A stretch of DNA of 64,000 bases from the NCBI RefSeq assembly GCF_037038585.1, contig NC_092541.1, positions 3,407,445 through 3,471,444 on the forward strand. Reading direction: 5' to 3'. Below the pieces are notes generated by a model. The model searched no databases, was not told the origin of the DNA, and saw nothing but the letters and a program-made list of their open reading frames with translations. Position numbers and translations under genes: made by a program. How positions within the stretch are numbered: position 1 is the stretch's first letter; every line of letters starts with the position of its first letter. The DNA comes from Patagioenas fasciata. Lineage: Eukaryota > Chordata > Aves > Columbiformes > Columbidae. Below, in pieces: positions 11,133 to 23,977 of the stretch.

Positions 11133-14100
11133 TGTTACTCCAAGTCCTTAGCAAGGCTCCACAAAATATTTAATGCTGATTCGTAGCTCAGACATGCTGC
11201 CCCACCTGGGTAGGGGACGGCAGTCATGATGCTCTCCCAAAGCAGTTCTCCAAGGGCTGGAGGAGGATTTCTGTGTGCTGCCATGAAGGACATGGACCTG
11301 GGTGTGCTTGCAGTGTCCTGCTGCTTCTTGTTTGCATGCAGGTGCATCTGCTTGCACCTGCAAGTGCAGAGCTCTAAGCACTTAACACACAGGTTCTCAT
11401 CAAACAACAGATGGGAGGGTGATACAGAGCAAAGGAAACCTGTATATTTGTCAATAAACAGATGAGGATTAATCCGAGGCAGGGGGTGCGTGCTCCAGGC
11501 AGGGCTGGCTCTGCATCAGAGTACCAGTGTAGCTGCAAATGAGATAAGAGGCTTTATTTATGTTGCTATAAAGCAAACACACACCACAGATAACAATAAC
11601 AAGAAGCATAGCACTGTTGCCTTGGGGTTTTGCTTGGGCGAGCCTAAAGTTTGGGCTGAAGTTTGCAAGCAGGAGGTGAAAAATGTAATAAATTCAGGCA
11701 CGGTGCAGGCAAGGACTGGAAAAAAGTGGGATGTTAAGGGGGGATGATTATGTAGGGAGAGGGTGATAGGTGGGTGACTGTCACTGCTTGGGTGGGATAT
11801 GGAGGTGACCTGAATGAAGGGAGCAGCGTCCCCATGGGGCAATGATGTGGGGAAAGGGTGGGGTTTCTAACAGGAGTGGGAATTTGGTGATGGGAGCAGG
11901 GATGGAACAGCTGCTTCTGTCCTGCATGCAAGCAGAGGACGGGGTTCCCAGGCTTGACCCTCCAAACACTCAGGGACCTGTTTCCCAATTCTTTTTTCCT
12001 CTCTTCCCTGGCAAAGAGCAGTTTTCCCCAGGGTGCTGCATGCTGCTGGCCTGATTTCTGGAGAGCAAACACAATCCTGCTGCTCACGAAGGCTTTCGTG
12101 CCTTTGGGATCGGCTTTAGCTGCTGTTGGGATTCTGATTTTGTTTTTATTTTGCTGGCCCCAGGTGCCAGGTGACATCTGTGCAGTAATTAGGGCTGTTT
12201 GCTAATGACTCTCTGCAGACAGCAGCACACCTGTGAGATCATTAGCAGAGATGTGGTGTGAGAAAGATGGTCCCACCCGAATCATGAGGCTGAAAAGGTG
12301 AAGAGAAGGAGCCCAAGCAAAAGGTTTTTGGGTCTGGTGGGTCAGGAATGGATTTGCATAGTGCATGTTGCAACCTGGGAACCAGGTCATGGCTGTGGGG
12401 AGCAAAACTCCATTTTATTGGATGTTTTCAGCAAGAAAATGCTGGAGTTGTGGCTTGAGGTCTGTTTCCTACCCACCCTTTGCTTATCGCATCCCAGCCC
12501 TGCTTGTGACCACCCGTGGCTCAAGTGTTTTGAGACCTCATCCATCAACCTGGAGTGGTTTTTGAGTGAGTTTCTGATTAAACCTTCCCCTGATGGGACC
12601 CCAGCAGAGGGGGGATGCAGGTGGGTGCCTGCAGCTTCTGGTTGATTCGTATCAACCTGTTCCAGTGGAGAAAAATTCCCCCAGAAGGTGCTTCTCCAGC
12701 ACTTTTACTGGCATCACGTAAGCGAAGGTGATGGAAATGTTTAAGGTAGTAAAAAAAATAAGTGGAAAAAGCGTTGTTAGACAGATCGGAGCTGAAGATG
12801 AGGCCTCATTTAAGCAAGAACACAGGTGCAATGAAATTTAAGCTGTGTTTTATGGGAAAAGCAGTAGCGAATAAACTCTGCAGATCATCTTATTTCATTT
12901 ACTGCTTCCCTTGTAAATTGTGCCGTCGGAGTGTCGTGCAGAAGTGGGGAAACCTGCAGGGTTTTATAACTTGAGGAGAACTGGTTTTAGCCTTGGGAAG
13001 AACATCTCCTCCCCTTTTTGGGGCACAGGGAAACCTCCTGGTATTCGCCAGCTCTTTGCAGCATCAGTCCAGAGCGAAGACTTCTCAGCCCAGCGGAGAG
13101 AACTTCATTAACACACTGAGATAATTACAGTTATAAACAAGTGCCATTGATCTCCATCCCTGTGGGAACACCAAGTTTTGGATTCAGCGCAATGCGTGGA
13201 GCTGGTGAGAGGCAAGGGGACCCTGCGGAGGGAGGTGACATGGCCGTGGGGACAAATGCCACTTGCTGGTGCTTCCTGAATTGCCGGCAATGGAGGCAGA
13301 TTGCATTTCAAGCGTGATGTGCAATAATGCTGCTGGTAGAATTAAACTCCCCCATCGCATGTGGGTCATGGTGAGTGCCGCTGCATACTAATGCCACCTA
13401 TCATCGTCAGGAGGTGACAAATTTGCCCATTATGGGCTCATTTGAACATGGAGTCATTTGCAGCTCGTGGTGTTGGACTATTTGAAGGCAGAATCGTAGC
13501 TGTTTGTGTGGGAAACAAAGCGCTCGGTCCTTAATCGGATGGAAATAGAAGCAAGTAGCAGGTTTTTCCATCATTTGAGAAGACTGTGTATGTGTTTTCC
13601 CCCTCGTTTTTTATCTGGCTGTGTTTCAGCGCTGGGCAGAGGGTTGAACGTGGGATGGAGAGCAGATTTGTAAAGTGCTGTTGGACCCACTTGGGTGTGA
13701 CGCAGCACATAAATGAGAGATCATTAGGAGAACTGATAGAGGCAGAATAAACAAACATCCAACACACTTCTCTGAGAAATGAGCTCGCTAAATATTCTGG
13801 GTAATAAGTTATGCTATGGAAAGAAAATAATCCAAGCTAATATAACATTTAGAGCATTGTACTCCAGTCACTTGGGAGAAGTGATGACTCCTTCTCTTTT
13901 ATTTAATTGTCATTAGTTCTGGGGAGGGTCTGTAACTTCACCGTAACAGCGGGATAAGTCAGTGCATCTGTGCTGTCTGGAATAAGTGAATTTCTCAGCA
14001 GTTTCTTTGGGTTATATGTTATATTTTGAGGCTCCCTAAAATATTGGTTTGCCAAAAATCTGGCCTGCAACGTGTATGGGCCGTGTTTCACCCCAGGCTT

Positions 14101-17100
14101 GGCAGCCCCTTGCAGGCTCCTGATCAAGTGATCCATTGGGAGAGCAGTGGGCCCTCTAATATCACCTACTGATTAAAAAGAAAGAGACTGGAGTGTTTTA
14201 TCATTCTTTCTGCTTTTATTTGCTCCTTCCTTGTGATCACAACTGTATTTGAGATGCTCTTTAGCAAAGCCACCTCCTTCAAGCTTCTTGTTGCAACAGC
14301 CCCAGTCCCCTCCGTGGTAGATCTTCTGTTTAAATGGCACTTCTAAATGTTAATATTCTTTTACTTTTAGGGAATTACCACGTAGCCACTAATATGATAT
14401 GAAGCAGCATAAACATTTTTATGACCGGCAATAGTCATGGATTGCAACTTCTTCATATTTAAACTTCCCAGCCCATTAGACCTTCTTAAATAATTCATGT
14501 TACATTGTCGTTTAAGCCTGTGTGGCATTTCTTTGAGGTGATTATGGTCTGTAACAAACCTCCACTGCGAATGGTGTAGTTAACGCAAGTTACTGGTTCC
14601 TATGGGTGACTGTTCTGATGTTGCCTTGGAGTTAGGAGGGGTGAAGTTCATTATCCAGGGCTCGGCAGGGGTCGGATCAAGCCAAGATGCTGGGATGGGA
14701 TGGATGAGGAGGTGATGGGGAGCTGAGGCCACTGGCGCCTGGCTTGGCAGAGCTGTGCCCATGTCACCAGTACCACCGATGACACCTGGATGCAGGGACT
14801 GTGGGCTGAGATGCTCTTTTCTATGAGATGTTTGCAGAGGGACCTTTTCAAGCCCCGTCGCACATCTCTGCATTTTGCCAGCATGGAGCAGCCTCCTTGG
14901 ATGCTGGAGCAGGGCTGGGATCCCGAATGGGCACAACCTGGCGTAAGGGATGATCTCAGTGCACCCCAAATGTGCATCTGCTCTGGGGCTCATGGGGATC
15001 CTAAGCAAAGCTCTAACCCAAAGGAGAGGATTGTACATCCAGGGTTTAGTCACTAGAGGGAGGGATGCCCGCATGCACTGGTGGATTTTCAGGTAGAGCC
15101 AGCAGCATTTTGGTTCTTGTGGTGTGGTTTTGTTGGTTTTTTAACTCACCAATAATATATTTCATACTCTTTTTGTAACCAAACTTAAAACTTTGGTTTT
15201 CCCAAGTGACAGGTCACATAGGTGATGGTTGGTGTCTGGGAGAACAGTGGCAAAGCTGAAAATGCACTAATAGTTTAATTTGGGGTTTAGTAAGATATTG
15301 CTGAGTGAGAAGGCAAAGGCTGCTGGCATTTTTTGCCTCATCAAAAAGGACTGGTGGTACTTCATATACCAAAACTCCAAAGAAATGTTCTGTATCTCCA
15401 AATGAGACGTGAGCATAGATTAACAGGGGAACAGATCCTGGTAATATTTAGGAGTTAAACAGTTGGATTGTTTTACTGGGAACCTGAAGAATAGTGATGG
15501 TATCTAAGGTTTTTAAGGATTTCAGTCCAGGCCAGGTGCAGGTTTTATCCTTTACCATCCAGCAAGGAAAGGGAGAAGACTGAAAGCCTGAAGTGAAAAG
15601 CAACAAGCTCCCAGGCACCAGGAAGGTCTGAAAATCATGAAAACTGATCTTGCAGATTTACCAAAATGACATAAATTCTTCCAAATCATTCTTTCGTTTC
15701 TGTGCTATTGGAAAACAGCTTTGCTGCTTGGAGGACTTTGCTTCTCTTGCATCTCCTGAGTAAAACGGGGGCTAAAATAAAATACTTGGTGTGATCCCTC
15801 ACAAAACTTTAGTCGTGCCAAAGAGAGGAGGGGACCCTGGGGGACAGCTGGTTCCAGAAAGAGAGCAAAAAGGTCCAAACCAGAATTGCAAAAGGCCAAG
15901 CAAACTCCAACAGAACAGAGCTCCTGAATAGAACTAACGAACCAGGAAACCCAAACTAGCCAGTTCTACTTATACATGGAGCATGATGCTAATGGTAGGG
16001 AATATTCCATTGGTCAAACTGGGTGTCAGTGCTGCCTGTGTCCACCTTCTAACAATTTGCACCTGCAGCTGGAAACCTAAGAAAGTCCTTGGTTTCCTTA
16101 GTAACAGCCAAAATACCAGTGAGTTTTTGCATTCTTTTCATACCAAATCCCAAACACTGGAAAGATGCTGGAAGAAACCATTAGTCTATCCCAGGGAAGA
16201 AGCAGTGTTACCTCATTATTCTAGTAGTAAATCTAACTACAAAGAAGAGATTTTAACTGCATGAAGAAAATTAACTCCTTTGCAGTCAAACCAGCAGGGC
16301 TTGGCTGTATTACCGAGCAAGGATGGAGAATTGAGGCAAAAAGAGTACAAGTGAGGATGAGAAGCAGGAGAGTGCTTCAGGGTTCCTCTGAAGTAGATCC
16401 CAGGAGCTCTGAAATAGGCAATATAGTGCATAATCTTAGTTATTATAGACAAATGGGCAGAATTTTCCCCTAGCTTTCCTCTAGGAATGGAGCACAATTT
16501 TTGCAATTTGGCCAACTTCTCCCCAATTTTCTGTTGACCCAGGATGCTCCTTGCGATCCTCTATCTGCCTGATAGCGGTGTGTACATCTGCAGTTAATGA
16601 TTTCAAATTGCACGGTGTGAGGCAGCCACCATCCATTTACTTGACTGAAAATGCCTTCAGAAAGCAAACATCCCTGTCCACACCGTGACACCGATGGCCA
16701 AGCCCAAGCATGTCCAAAGAACCCGTGTGGCTCTTGACAGGTAAATCGCTCAGGATTACTCCAAATGTCATCGCTAACAGCTCCTGTGCCTGAAGTATTT
16801 ATTTACTAATCAAAATAGAAGAGAAAATGCACTCTGGCTGGTTCTAACAGCAAGCTAAAGTTTAAATAAAGCTTTCATGGTGTAATTGCTGGTTGATGAT
16901 GGGCATGGAAGACTGGAAAAACCAGACTTCTGCCCACTTGTAAAAATGCATTGCTCCACATAGGGGAAAATTGGTTTTATTTTTTCTCAAGGTTTAATTT
17001 ATTTTATGGCTTTGTCATTAGTGCGAGAAATAACTGGGGATGTGGAGTTTGTTGGCATTCTCGGGGTGAAATCTCAGCCCTGGGCACCGATGACTACCCC

Positions 17101-17375
17101 ATGCTTACTCTGTTAGTTTCTTGTCATACTTGAGGAAAAATCACTGGAAGAGGATTTTGGATCCTTCCTTTCCAGCTGTGACCTGTAACCACACGGCTGG
17201 CAGCTTATGGGGAGCTTCCTCTCTACATCCGACCTGCAGTTCAACATCACCTCCCAGCTCTCTTTCCTGAACTGAGATTTCTGTGCCATTGCAAAAAGTT
17301 TGATTTCAAGGAAGTGACCTTTTCTATAAAATTTTCAGACAAAATAAGCCTTTCCCTTGAGGAAACCCCTAAGGG
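11133..17375. other. Intergenic, no gene or CR1 seen
   Basis: More than 6 kb free of recognised CR1, the longest such stretch downstream of ASIC2. Several parts are AT-rich (13.8-14.6 kb, 16.8-17.0 kb). Open frames are short and unsupported by splice context. It may hold regulatory DNA, but nothing proves it. Confidence 0.5.
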
Positions 17376-17485
17376 AGGGGTGTCAAACTCATTTTCACTG
17401 GGGGCCATGTCAACCTTGCTGTTGTCTTCAAAGGGCTGAATATAATTTTAGGACTGTATAAATGTAATTTTTAGGACTGTATAAG
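17376..17485 (+). mobile_element. Possible old hAT-like DNA transposon end
   Basis: GAGGGGTGTCAAACTCATTT, GGGGGCCATGTCAACC, CAAAGGGCTGAATATAATTT and GACTGTATAAATGTAA, in this order, resemble the terminal part of ancient hAT-group repeats of amniotes. A 23-24 bp piece around TTTAGGACTGTATAA is doubled at the right. The family name is uncertain. Confidence 0.4.
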
Positions 17486-17650
17486 TTCAGTAGAAGTTGC
17501 TGGGGGAACTGATGGACACCTGAAGCTGGGGGACTGCAGGACCATGATTTGCTCATCATGCTGTCTCCATGTACAGATTAAATCCAGGACTAAATGAAGG
17601 CACATAATAATGATGGTGGTTAACTGAGGAACCAGGCGGCCCCAAGTCCC

Positions 17651-17675
17651 CATGGATGGATGGATGGATGGATGC
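17651..17675 (+). repeat. (ATGG)n microsatellite
   Basis: Six uninterrupted GGAT/ATGG units in CATGGATGGATGGATGGATG. Short and probably length-variable. Confidence 0.9.
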
Positions 17676-17915
17676 AGGCACTTCCCAAGGGCAAGATGGG
17701 TGTTTGCAGGGATGTGCTGCCCTCACCGATGACTGGAGCAAATGCTGGGGGAGAAGTGAAGGAGCATGTGGCTTGTCTGCTGATGGCTGAGAGTATTTTC
17801 AGGTTTTGGGAGAGCTGCAGCTTGGGGCAGTGTGGTGCTGGGAGTGGAGATGTCTTGGTGCTACCAGTACCTTTTGTGACCCAGTGCAAAGCTGTGTTCA
17901 AGCAGCTATGGAGTC

Positions 17916-18046
17916 AGTTTGGTTTGAAAGGACCTTCAAAGCTCATCTGGTCCAACCCACTGCCATAAGCAGGGACATCTTCACCAGCTCAGGTTGCTCA
18001 GAGCCCCATCCAGCCTGGCCTGGGATGTCTCCAGGGATGGAGCATC
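17916..18046 (-). mobile_element. CR1 3' fragment
   Basis: Antisense AGTTTGGTTTGAAAGGACCT, CATCTGGTCCAACCCACTGC and CATCTTCACCAGCTCAGGTT match the CR1 3' end. The octamer tail is lost and the body stops after CTCCAGGGATGGAGCATC. Confidence 0.88.
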
Positions 18047-20722
18047 ATGATGTCCCTTCATTTTAGCACAGCAAAGGCTTAATGCTGGCTGTGCTCTGGC
18101 AAAGCCAGTTACATGGGGACCTGGAGCTGCAAAGTGTGATGGTAAAGGGGAAAAAAGTTGTCCTCTATCTACCTCTCTCTACCACGGAGAGCTGGGCAGT
18201 GGGTCAGCTTGCTTGGAAGTCATTGCTGGGAGAGCAGTGCCAGGCAGAGAGGTACAGGGCAGAGCTGGGCTCGCCTTGTGCTCTCTTTGCAAGGAGCTCT
18301 CTCTCACTGGTGCAATTGGATGGCCAGGAAGCATTCCAAGAAGTTAATTAATTTTCTCTCATCAGCAGCCACAGAGCCAGCAAACAGAGTCTGGAGCAGA
18401 GAGGAGAGCATTGCCATTTTGCAGCGGCAGCTCCCCCCTAAGTCACAGTGATAGTTACTCTGTCTTCGCAAAAATGAAATGTCAAGTGGCGACAGAGAAA
18501 AATATTCTTTTAATGCTGAGCAGTAACTGGGTTTCCAAAGCGCTGGGCTCCGGAGGTAATGGGGAAAGCTGGGAGCGAGGCAGCTGGGACCACACAAGAT
18601 TAATTCGGACTCCAAATGAGGCTTCATACATGATGTGTTGCACCATACATCACTGTCACAGAGACAGCAGTAGATCCGGCTCGGAGCTCGCTTGTTTGCT
18701 CCTGGACCAGCTTCATCACAGCATGCGCTGCCAGGGGCCATGGTGGGGAGTCGGGGTGTCTGCTCCCCACCCTTGCTGTGTTTTGGGTAGAAAACTCAGC
18801 AGGTGAAGGATGCAAAGAGCAAAGCGTAGACCTGAAGCAAATTCTGCCCAAATGGACCCGGGACAGGGTGACTTAATGGGGGACAACCATGAGGGTGACC
18901 ACAACCACTGCGTATTGCCCCGTATCGTCCTACCTGAGGCCATCGCATCACGACGCACAAAGGCCGGTATATTAAATACTCAGCAAATACTTGTAGATAG
19001 CCTGTCTCTTCCCAGAGGCTGCATCTTTGATAAATAAGGACTCTGCTTCCTAGATGACTTATTTGCAAAGGATAATTCAGACAGCCGTGGCCCTGCTGTT
19101 TTTTTTCCTTTTGAATTGTCAGGCTGGCATTGTAAGTGCCATACTTTCATTAAAGTTTAATTTCCCTGACGAGTGAAATATTAATGAGAATAGGCTTAAT
19201 ACTGTCAATAGGAAACAGACCCAAACAGATAATTTGCTAATATAATGACTTGGGATTTTATCTATTTCAAGCTTCACGATTGCTCTTCTGCTATGATCTT
19301 GTGCAGATAACAACCATTGTCGCCTCTGTTCAATGAAGAAACTTAATGAGTTTAGAACCTAAATCACCATTTTGCATATTCACATCCCAGCGTACCCATG
19401 GTAATTCCACAGCCCCTGCTCCCCTGCCATCTGTGTGCTTCCTCTTGCACCCTTGGGTGGTGGGGGGACACCACCTCTGCTCTTATTCAGGTTGGAGAGA
19501 AGCTGAAACAAATTTGGGGCTGAGGTCCAGGACTTTGGATCCACTCAAGCACCCCCTCAATGATTTACCTTACCAGCTCAAAGGGAGATAACCTGGAGCT
19601 TTCATTCCTGATGTGTTTGCCAGCACCTGGGGCATCCAGCCACTTCAGTAATAATAACAATACTAATTGTAGCAGCAGGAGAGTCATTTCCAGACCGTAT
19701 TTCCCTTTGGAGACCAGGACAAGTGTTTACATCCATCTCCAACAGGTTTGTGCATTTGAAGCATCAAAATTTCCCTGTTATGGAGCTTTTCTGAGAGGCT
19801 TCACCCAGCTGTCCCTAGTAAATAAAACACTGTGTTTTCAGTGTTTAGAAATGAATGCAGATCTAACTGGTTTGGGAGCCGAGCATATGGGCTGTGTTTG
19901 AGTGCTGGGAATGTGTTTGCTTGTGATTTAATAACACTGTGAGTCACGACTGTACCTTCCTCCCAATTACTACCCTTGCATCTCTTTGTTGTCAAGTGGA
20001 TGTTCTGGAAACTCTGTTTTCCTTGTAAAATCAATTACGTTCCACCCTTTGTTATCTGCCAGGTCTGATGCTGTCCCTGCTTGCCAAGAAAACCTCCAGA
20101 ACCGCTCGGGTGTGAACTGAGGCAGCGATGCTGAAGGCAGCTCAGCCAGGAGGTGGGTTCTGCAAAGCTCGTTCCCTACACCCTGCTGCTTGGCTGGAGC
20201 GATCCCTGGAGTAAGGGATGCTCCACAGCTCTGATTTCTGCACACACCTCTGATCTGGAGGACTAGCAAACCCCCCACCCTGTTTGCAAATAAACTGTAT
20301 GAGCTACAGCTTTTTCACTACAGCAGAACGTGATTCTTTCTAAAATGAAGTTGGATCCTCTGAGACTTCAATAAACCCTTAAAAGAGTTTAATTGAAAAA
20401 AAACATAAAGCCTTGGAGGATCAATCTGCTGTTAATGACCTGCGATGGTGCTGTGTGTAACTTGTTCTTATTGACCTGTGAGGCAGCAAGGGATAACTCT
20501 GCAACCTGGGGTTTCTAAATCAGCCTTGTTGGGGCTATCCCGGCCTGTGGGAGAGGTGGGAACTGCTTGCTTTTAATTGCATCCAGACAATTCCTGCTTG
20601 AAATTCAATTTGCACTTGAAAATGACTTGTTTTGGAGGCCAGGAGAGGTGTGGGGCTGTCAGCAAGTGGCCAGTTGTCTTCTCCCCAGCAATGGGGCAAT
20701 AGTTACCTCAAGTTGCCTAATT
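18047..20722. other. Intergenic, no gene seen
   Basis: Unique sequence with an AT-rich middle (19.1-19.3 kb). No gene recognised. Confidence 0.5.
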
Positions 20723-20950
20723 GACCTCAAGTTGCACCAGGGGAGGTTGAGGTTGGATCTGGGGAACCATTTCTTCCCCAAAGGGCTGTGGGGCATTGGA
20801 ACAGGCTGCCCAGGGCAGTGCTGGAGTCACCGTCCCTGGAGGGCTGGACAGACGGACATGAGGTTCTCAGGACATGGGGCAGTGCCAGGGGTGGGAGAAT
20901 GGTGGGACTCGGTGATCTTAAAGGTCTTTTTCAACCATAATGATTCTACG
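20723..20950 (+). mobile_element. CR1 LINE 3' end
   Basis: Sense copy from GACCTCAAGTTGCACCAGGG to AATGATTCTACGG. It carries the variant GACAGACGGACATGAGGTTC and GGGGCAGTGCCAGGGGTGG shared by the copies at 165, 2941, 23571, 35254, 59296 and 63235. Confidence 0.93.
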
Positions 20951-23570
20951 GTAGTGGTGTATCTGGGTGGAGAACTTGGAAAACAGGAGGTTGCATGTGA
21001 GAAAGGGCTCCCCTTGCCTTGGAGAAGTCAACGGAATGTGCAGGAAAACATAAAAACAAAGTTTTAGGCTAGGGAAGTTCCTTTCATTTTTAAATCAAAA
21101 GGTTGATGCAAGGAACACAAAGCAAAGTAGCTCAATAACTCGCAGCTATGGGATGGAGAAGGGCTGGAGAAGGAGATAGCAGCCGTCACCAAACATCTTT
21201 GCAAATAGTCATGATGCCTTTCATGGAGGAATGTATTTTAAAATACAAGAAAGCAAAGAAACAGTTCCTTTCATTTCCATCCAAGCCCATCCCTTTGGTC
21301 TTTACTCAGTTGACAACATTTTCATGTCCAGAAAGATGTGAGAAACATTTGTGGATGTGTGTGTGTCAGAAGAAAAACCCTTCAGTGGGGAGGAAAAGGC
21401 AACTGGTACGAAATTGGATCTGGAAGAGACGGGGGATGTGGGTGAGGGCAGAGCTGCCATTTTAGACTGAATCCTCAGCAAAATGGAAGAGAAGGATGTT
21501 TTCTACCCGGAGCAGCAGAAGGGGAAATGGGAATGATTTCAGTGTCAGAGAAAAGCAGATGTTTTGGGTGAACATTTGCATGTAATCAAACCCTCCGTTT
21601 TCTGATTGAAAAAAATGGGCAGTGGCAAATTTCCAACCAACACCCTGCATTCAAAGAAGAAAAAAGCCTTGTCAATGGGGTAAGTGGATAAAAGAGAGCC
21701 TGGGAGAGACCAGGCCGTGTCTCCCCACCCTGGCTTGCATCAGGCTCATTAATTTGGACCTTCCCAAGCTGGGCTTTGGGGTGTATTTGCACACCGAGCC
21801 CATTCCACACTCTGGGCACCTCACGGTCCCTTGAGTCATCAATGATGTTGTTTCCCATCCCTACAGCAGCTATGCAAGGCCATGCAGCATCTCCTTAGGA
21901 TGCGGAGAGCCAGTGTGTGCCCCATAAACACCCAGAAAATCTATTTTAAAAGCTGCATGTTGCATCTTTCCTGTGTTGAGGACAATGGCTCTGCACGCCC
22001 AACCCGCCCCTTTCACCTTGTGCGCCCTTGGGGAACTGCATCGCATGGGGACTGGTGGGTCCCCAAGGAGATGGGAGTCTGGGGGCTGGGAGGGGATTTT
22101 CTGCCTCTTTCCAGGGGATCTCCCTTTGCACTGTGGGGATGTTTTGCTCTGCAGGCTGGCTCAGGGTTCTCAATAATTTTGGGTGACTTAAACTATGTTT
22201 TATTGGACTTGCAGCAGCCTCCAAGCCAGAGATAAAACATGTCCTTCCTGTCTGTAAGAGGGTAAATTATTGACATACTTAATAAGCATAACTTATCATT
22301 AGCCATAATTCATGCTGGTGACAGAGACACAGCTGTTCCTGGAAAGCAGAGTGGCTCTGAATTTCAGATTTCTATGGGTTGGGCTCCTGCTGCAGCTCCG
22401 GAGCAGTGACATGGATGTCACCACACACTGTCCCTTGCCCTGGTGATCGCTGTCCCAGGGCCTTGCACAATGTTCATGCTCTGTCTGTGCTGCAGAAAAG
22501 GGGAGGCTGGACACTGTGTGCCTCTTCCCCAAGTCCAGGGATGGGTAATGCAATTAAATGAGTAATTCTTGCAGAGCTGGCAGGGAACCAAATGTCCTAG
22601 AGGCATTTGGCTTATAGCCACGTGGGCCAAAAAGCCTTGGTTGAGGACAAGGTCTCGTTTCTCCCCGTGGTGACCAGCAAACAGCCCTCGAGCACTCGTG
22701 TTGTCAGGCGGACATAGAGATGGGCCAAGACAACGTGGAAAGCTCCGGTGAGCTACTTGCGTGGGTGCAGAGGAGTGGGAAGGTGGGGGTTTGTCTTGGT
22801 CCATGGCTCAGGCTGTGAGTCCTCCTCACCAGTAATGCCGGGCTCAGGGCATCACTCCAAGTGCATGAAACATCACTTTATTCGGGGAGAAAAAATTAGA
22901 GAGCCACTTAGAGCGTCTCCAATCTGCATGGCTGGTGAAGTGCTGTTGCTTGAGCTCAGCAAGGGGGTATTAGTCACGCCTTATTGCCTTTAAATCCTAC
23001 AGTAGCAGAAGCGTCTTCCATTGGTATTTTAAATAAGAATCAGCCTGATGGAGTGTTCCCAGCACAGTCTATTGGCTTCCCCGTTACCCAGCCGGCCTTT
23101 AAAGGATTAAGCTTTCATCTTGGCTCTTCCCCTGTGGTTTGTAAAGAGCAGCGCTGCCTCCCGCGTCCCCTGTTTATAAAGTGCTGTTTGCAATAAAGAC
23201 CCCCTGCAGAAAGGGGAATGGGGAGAGCAAGGCCAGGCTTCCTCCCTCCCCGTGTCTCCTTTGCTTCCCGCGTGCACAAGGAAGGCTCTGAGGACGGCGC
23301 AGCCTTGGTGCCATGCCTGAGGTCTTGTATCAGGGTTTGTTCTTCAGTCCCTCCTCTGTCATCTCGCTTGTGTGTGGGCTGGGTGATGCACAGGCAAGGG
23401 ACGGGGCTGGTGGGAGGAAGATCTCTGATCCCCGGCACTGGAAGGAAGCAGGAAAAAGAAAATAGAAAAGGATGGTAGAGGTGGATGACCAGACACTGCC
23501 AAAATGGTTTCAGCATCTGAAGCCTCCTGTGCAGAAAAAGCCTTTGGCCTTGAAGCCTGCCCCATCCTCT
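20951..23570. other. Intergenic, no gene seen
   Basis: Unique DNA, GC-richer in 22.0-22.2 and 23.1-23.4 kb. Nothing recognised. Confidence 0.5.
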
Positions 23571-23977
23571 TAGAATCACAGGATCATTTTTGTTGGAAAA
23601 GACCCTCAAGCTCATAGAGTCCAACTGTTCCCCCACCCCTGGCACTGCCCCATGTCCTGAGAACCTCATGTCCATCTGTCCAACCCTCCAGGGATGGTGA
23701 CTCCAGCACTGCCCTGGGCAGCCTGTTCCAATGCCCCACAGCCCTTTGGGGAAGGAATTGTTCCCCACATCCAACCTCAACCTCCCCTGGCGCAACTTGA
23801 GGCCGTTTCCTCTGCTCCTGGCGCTTGTTCCTGAGGAGCAGAGCCCGACCCCCCTGGCTCCAAGCTCCTTTCAGGCAGTTCAGAGATCAGAAGGTCTCCC
23901 CTCAGCTCCTGTTCTCCAGCTGAACCCCCCAGGTCCCTCAGCCGCTCCCATCACACTTGTGCTCCAGCCCCTCACCA
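23571..23977 (-). mobile_element. CR1 LINE 3' end, about 400 bp
   Basis: Begins TAGAATCACAGGATCATTTT and continues as the variant CR1 in antisense to GCTCCAGCCCCTCACCAT. Almost colinear with the copy at 2941-3390. Confidence 0.93.

Noticed and set aside
23115-23795. 226-codon frame on the minus strand
   Set aside because: Its N-terminal half is translated CR1 3' end; the rest resembles nothing known.
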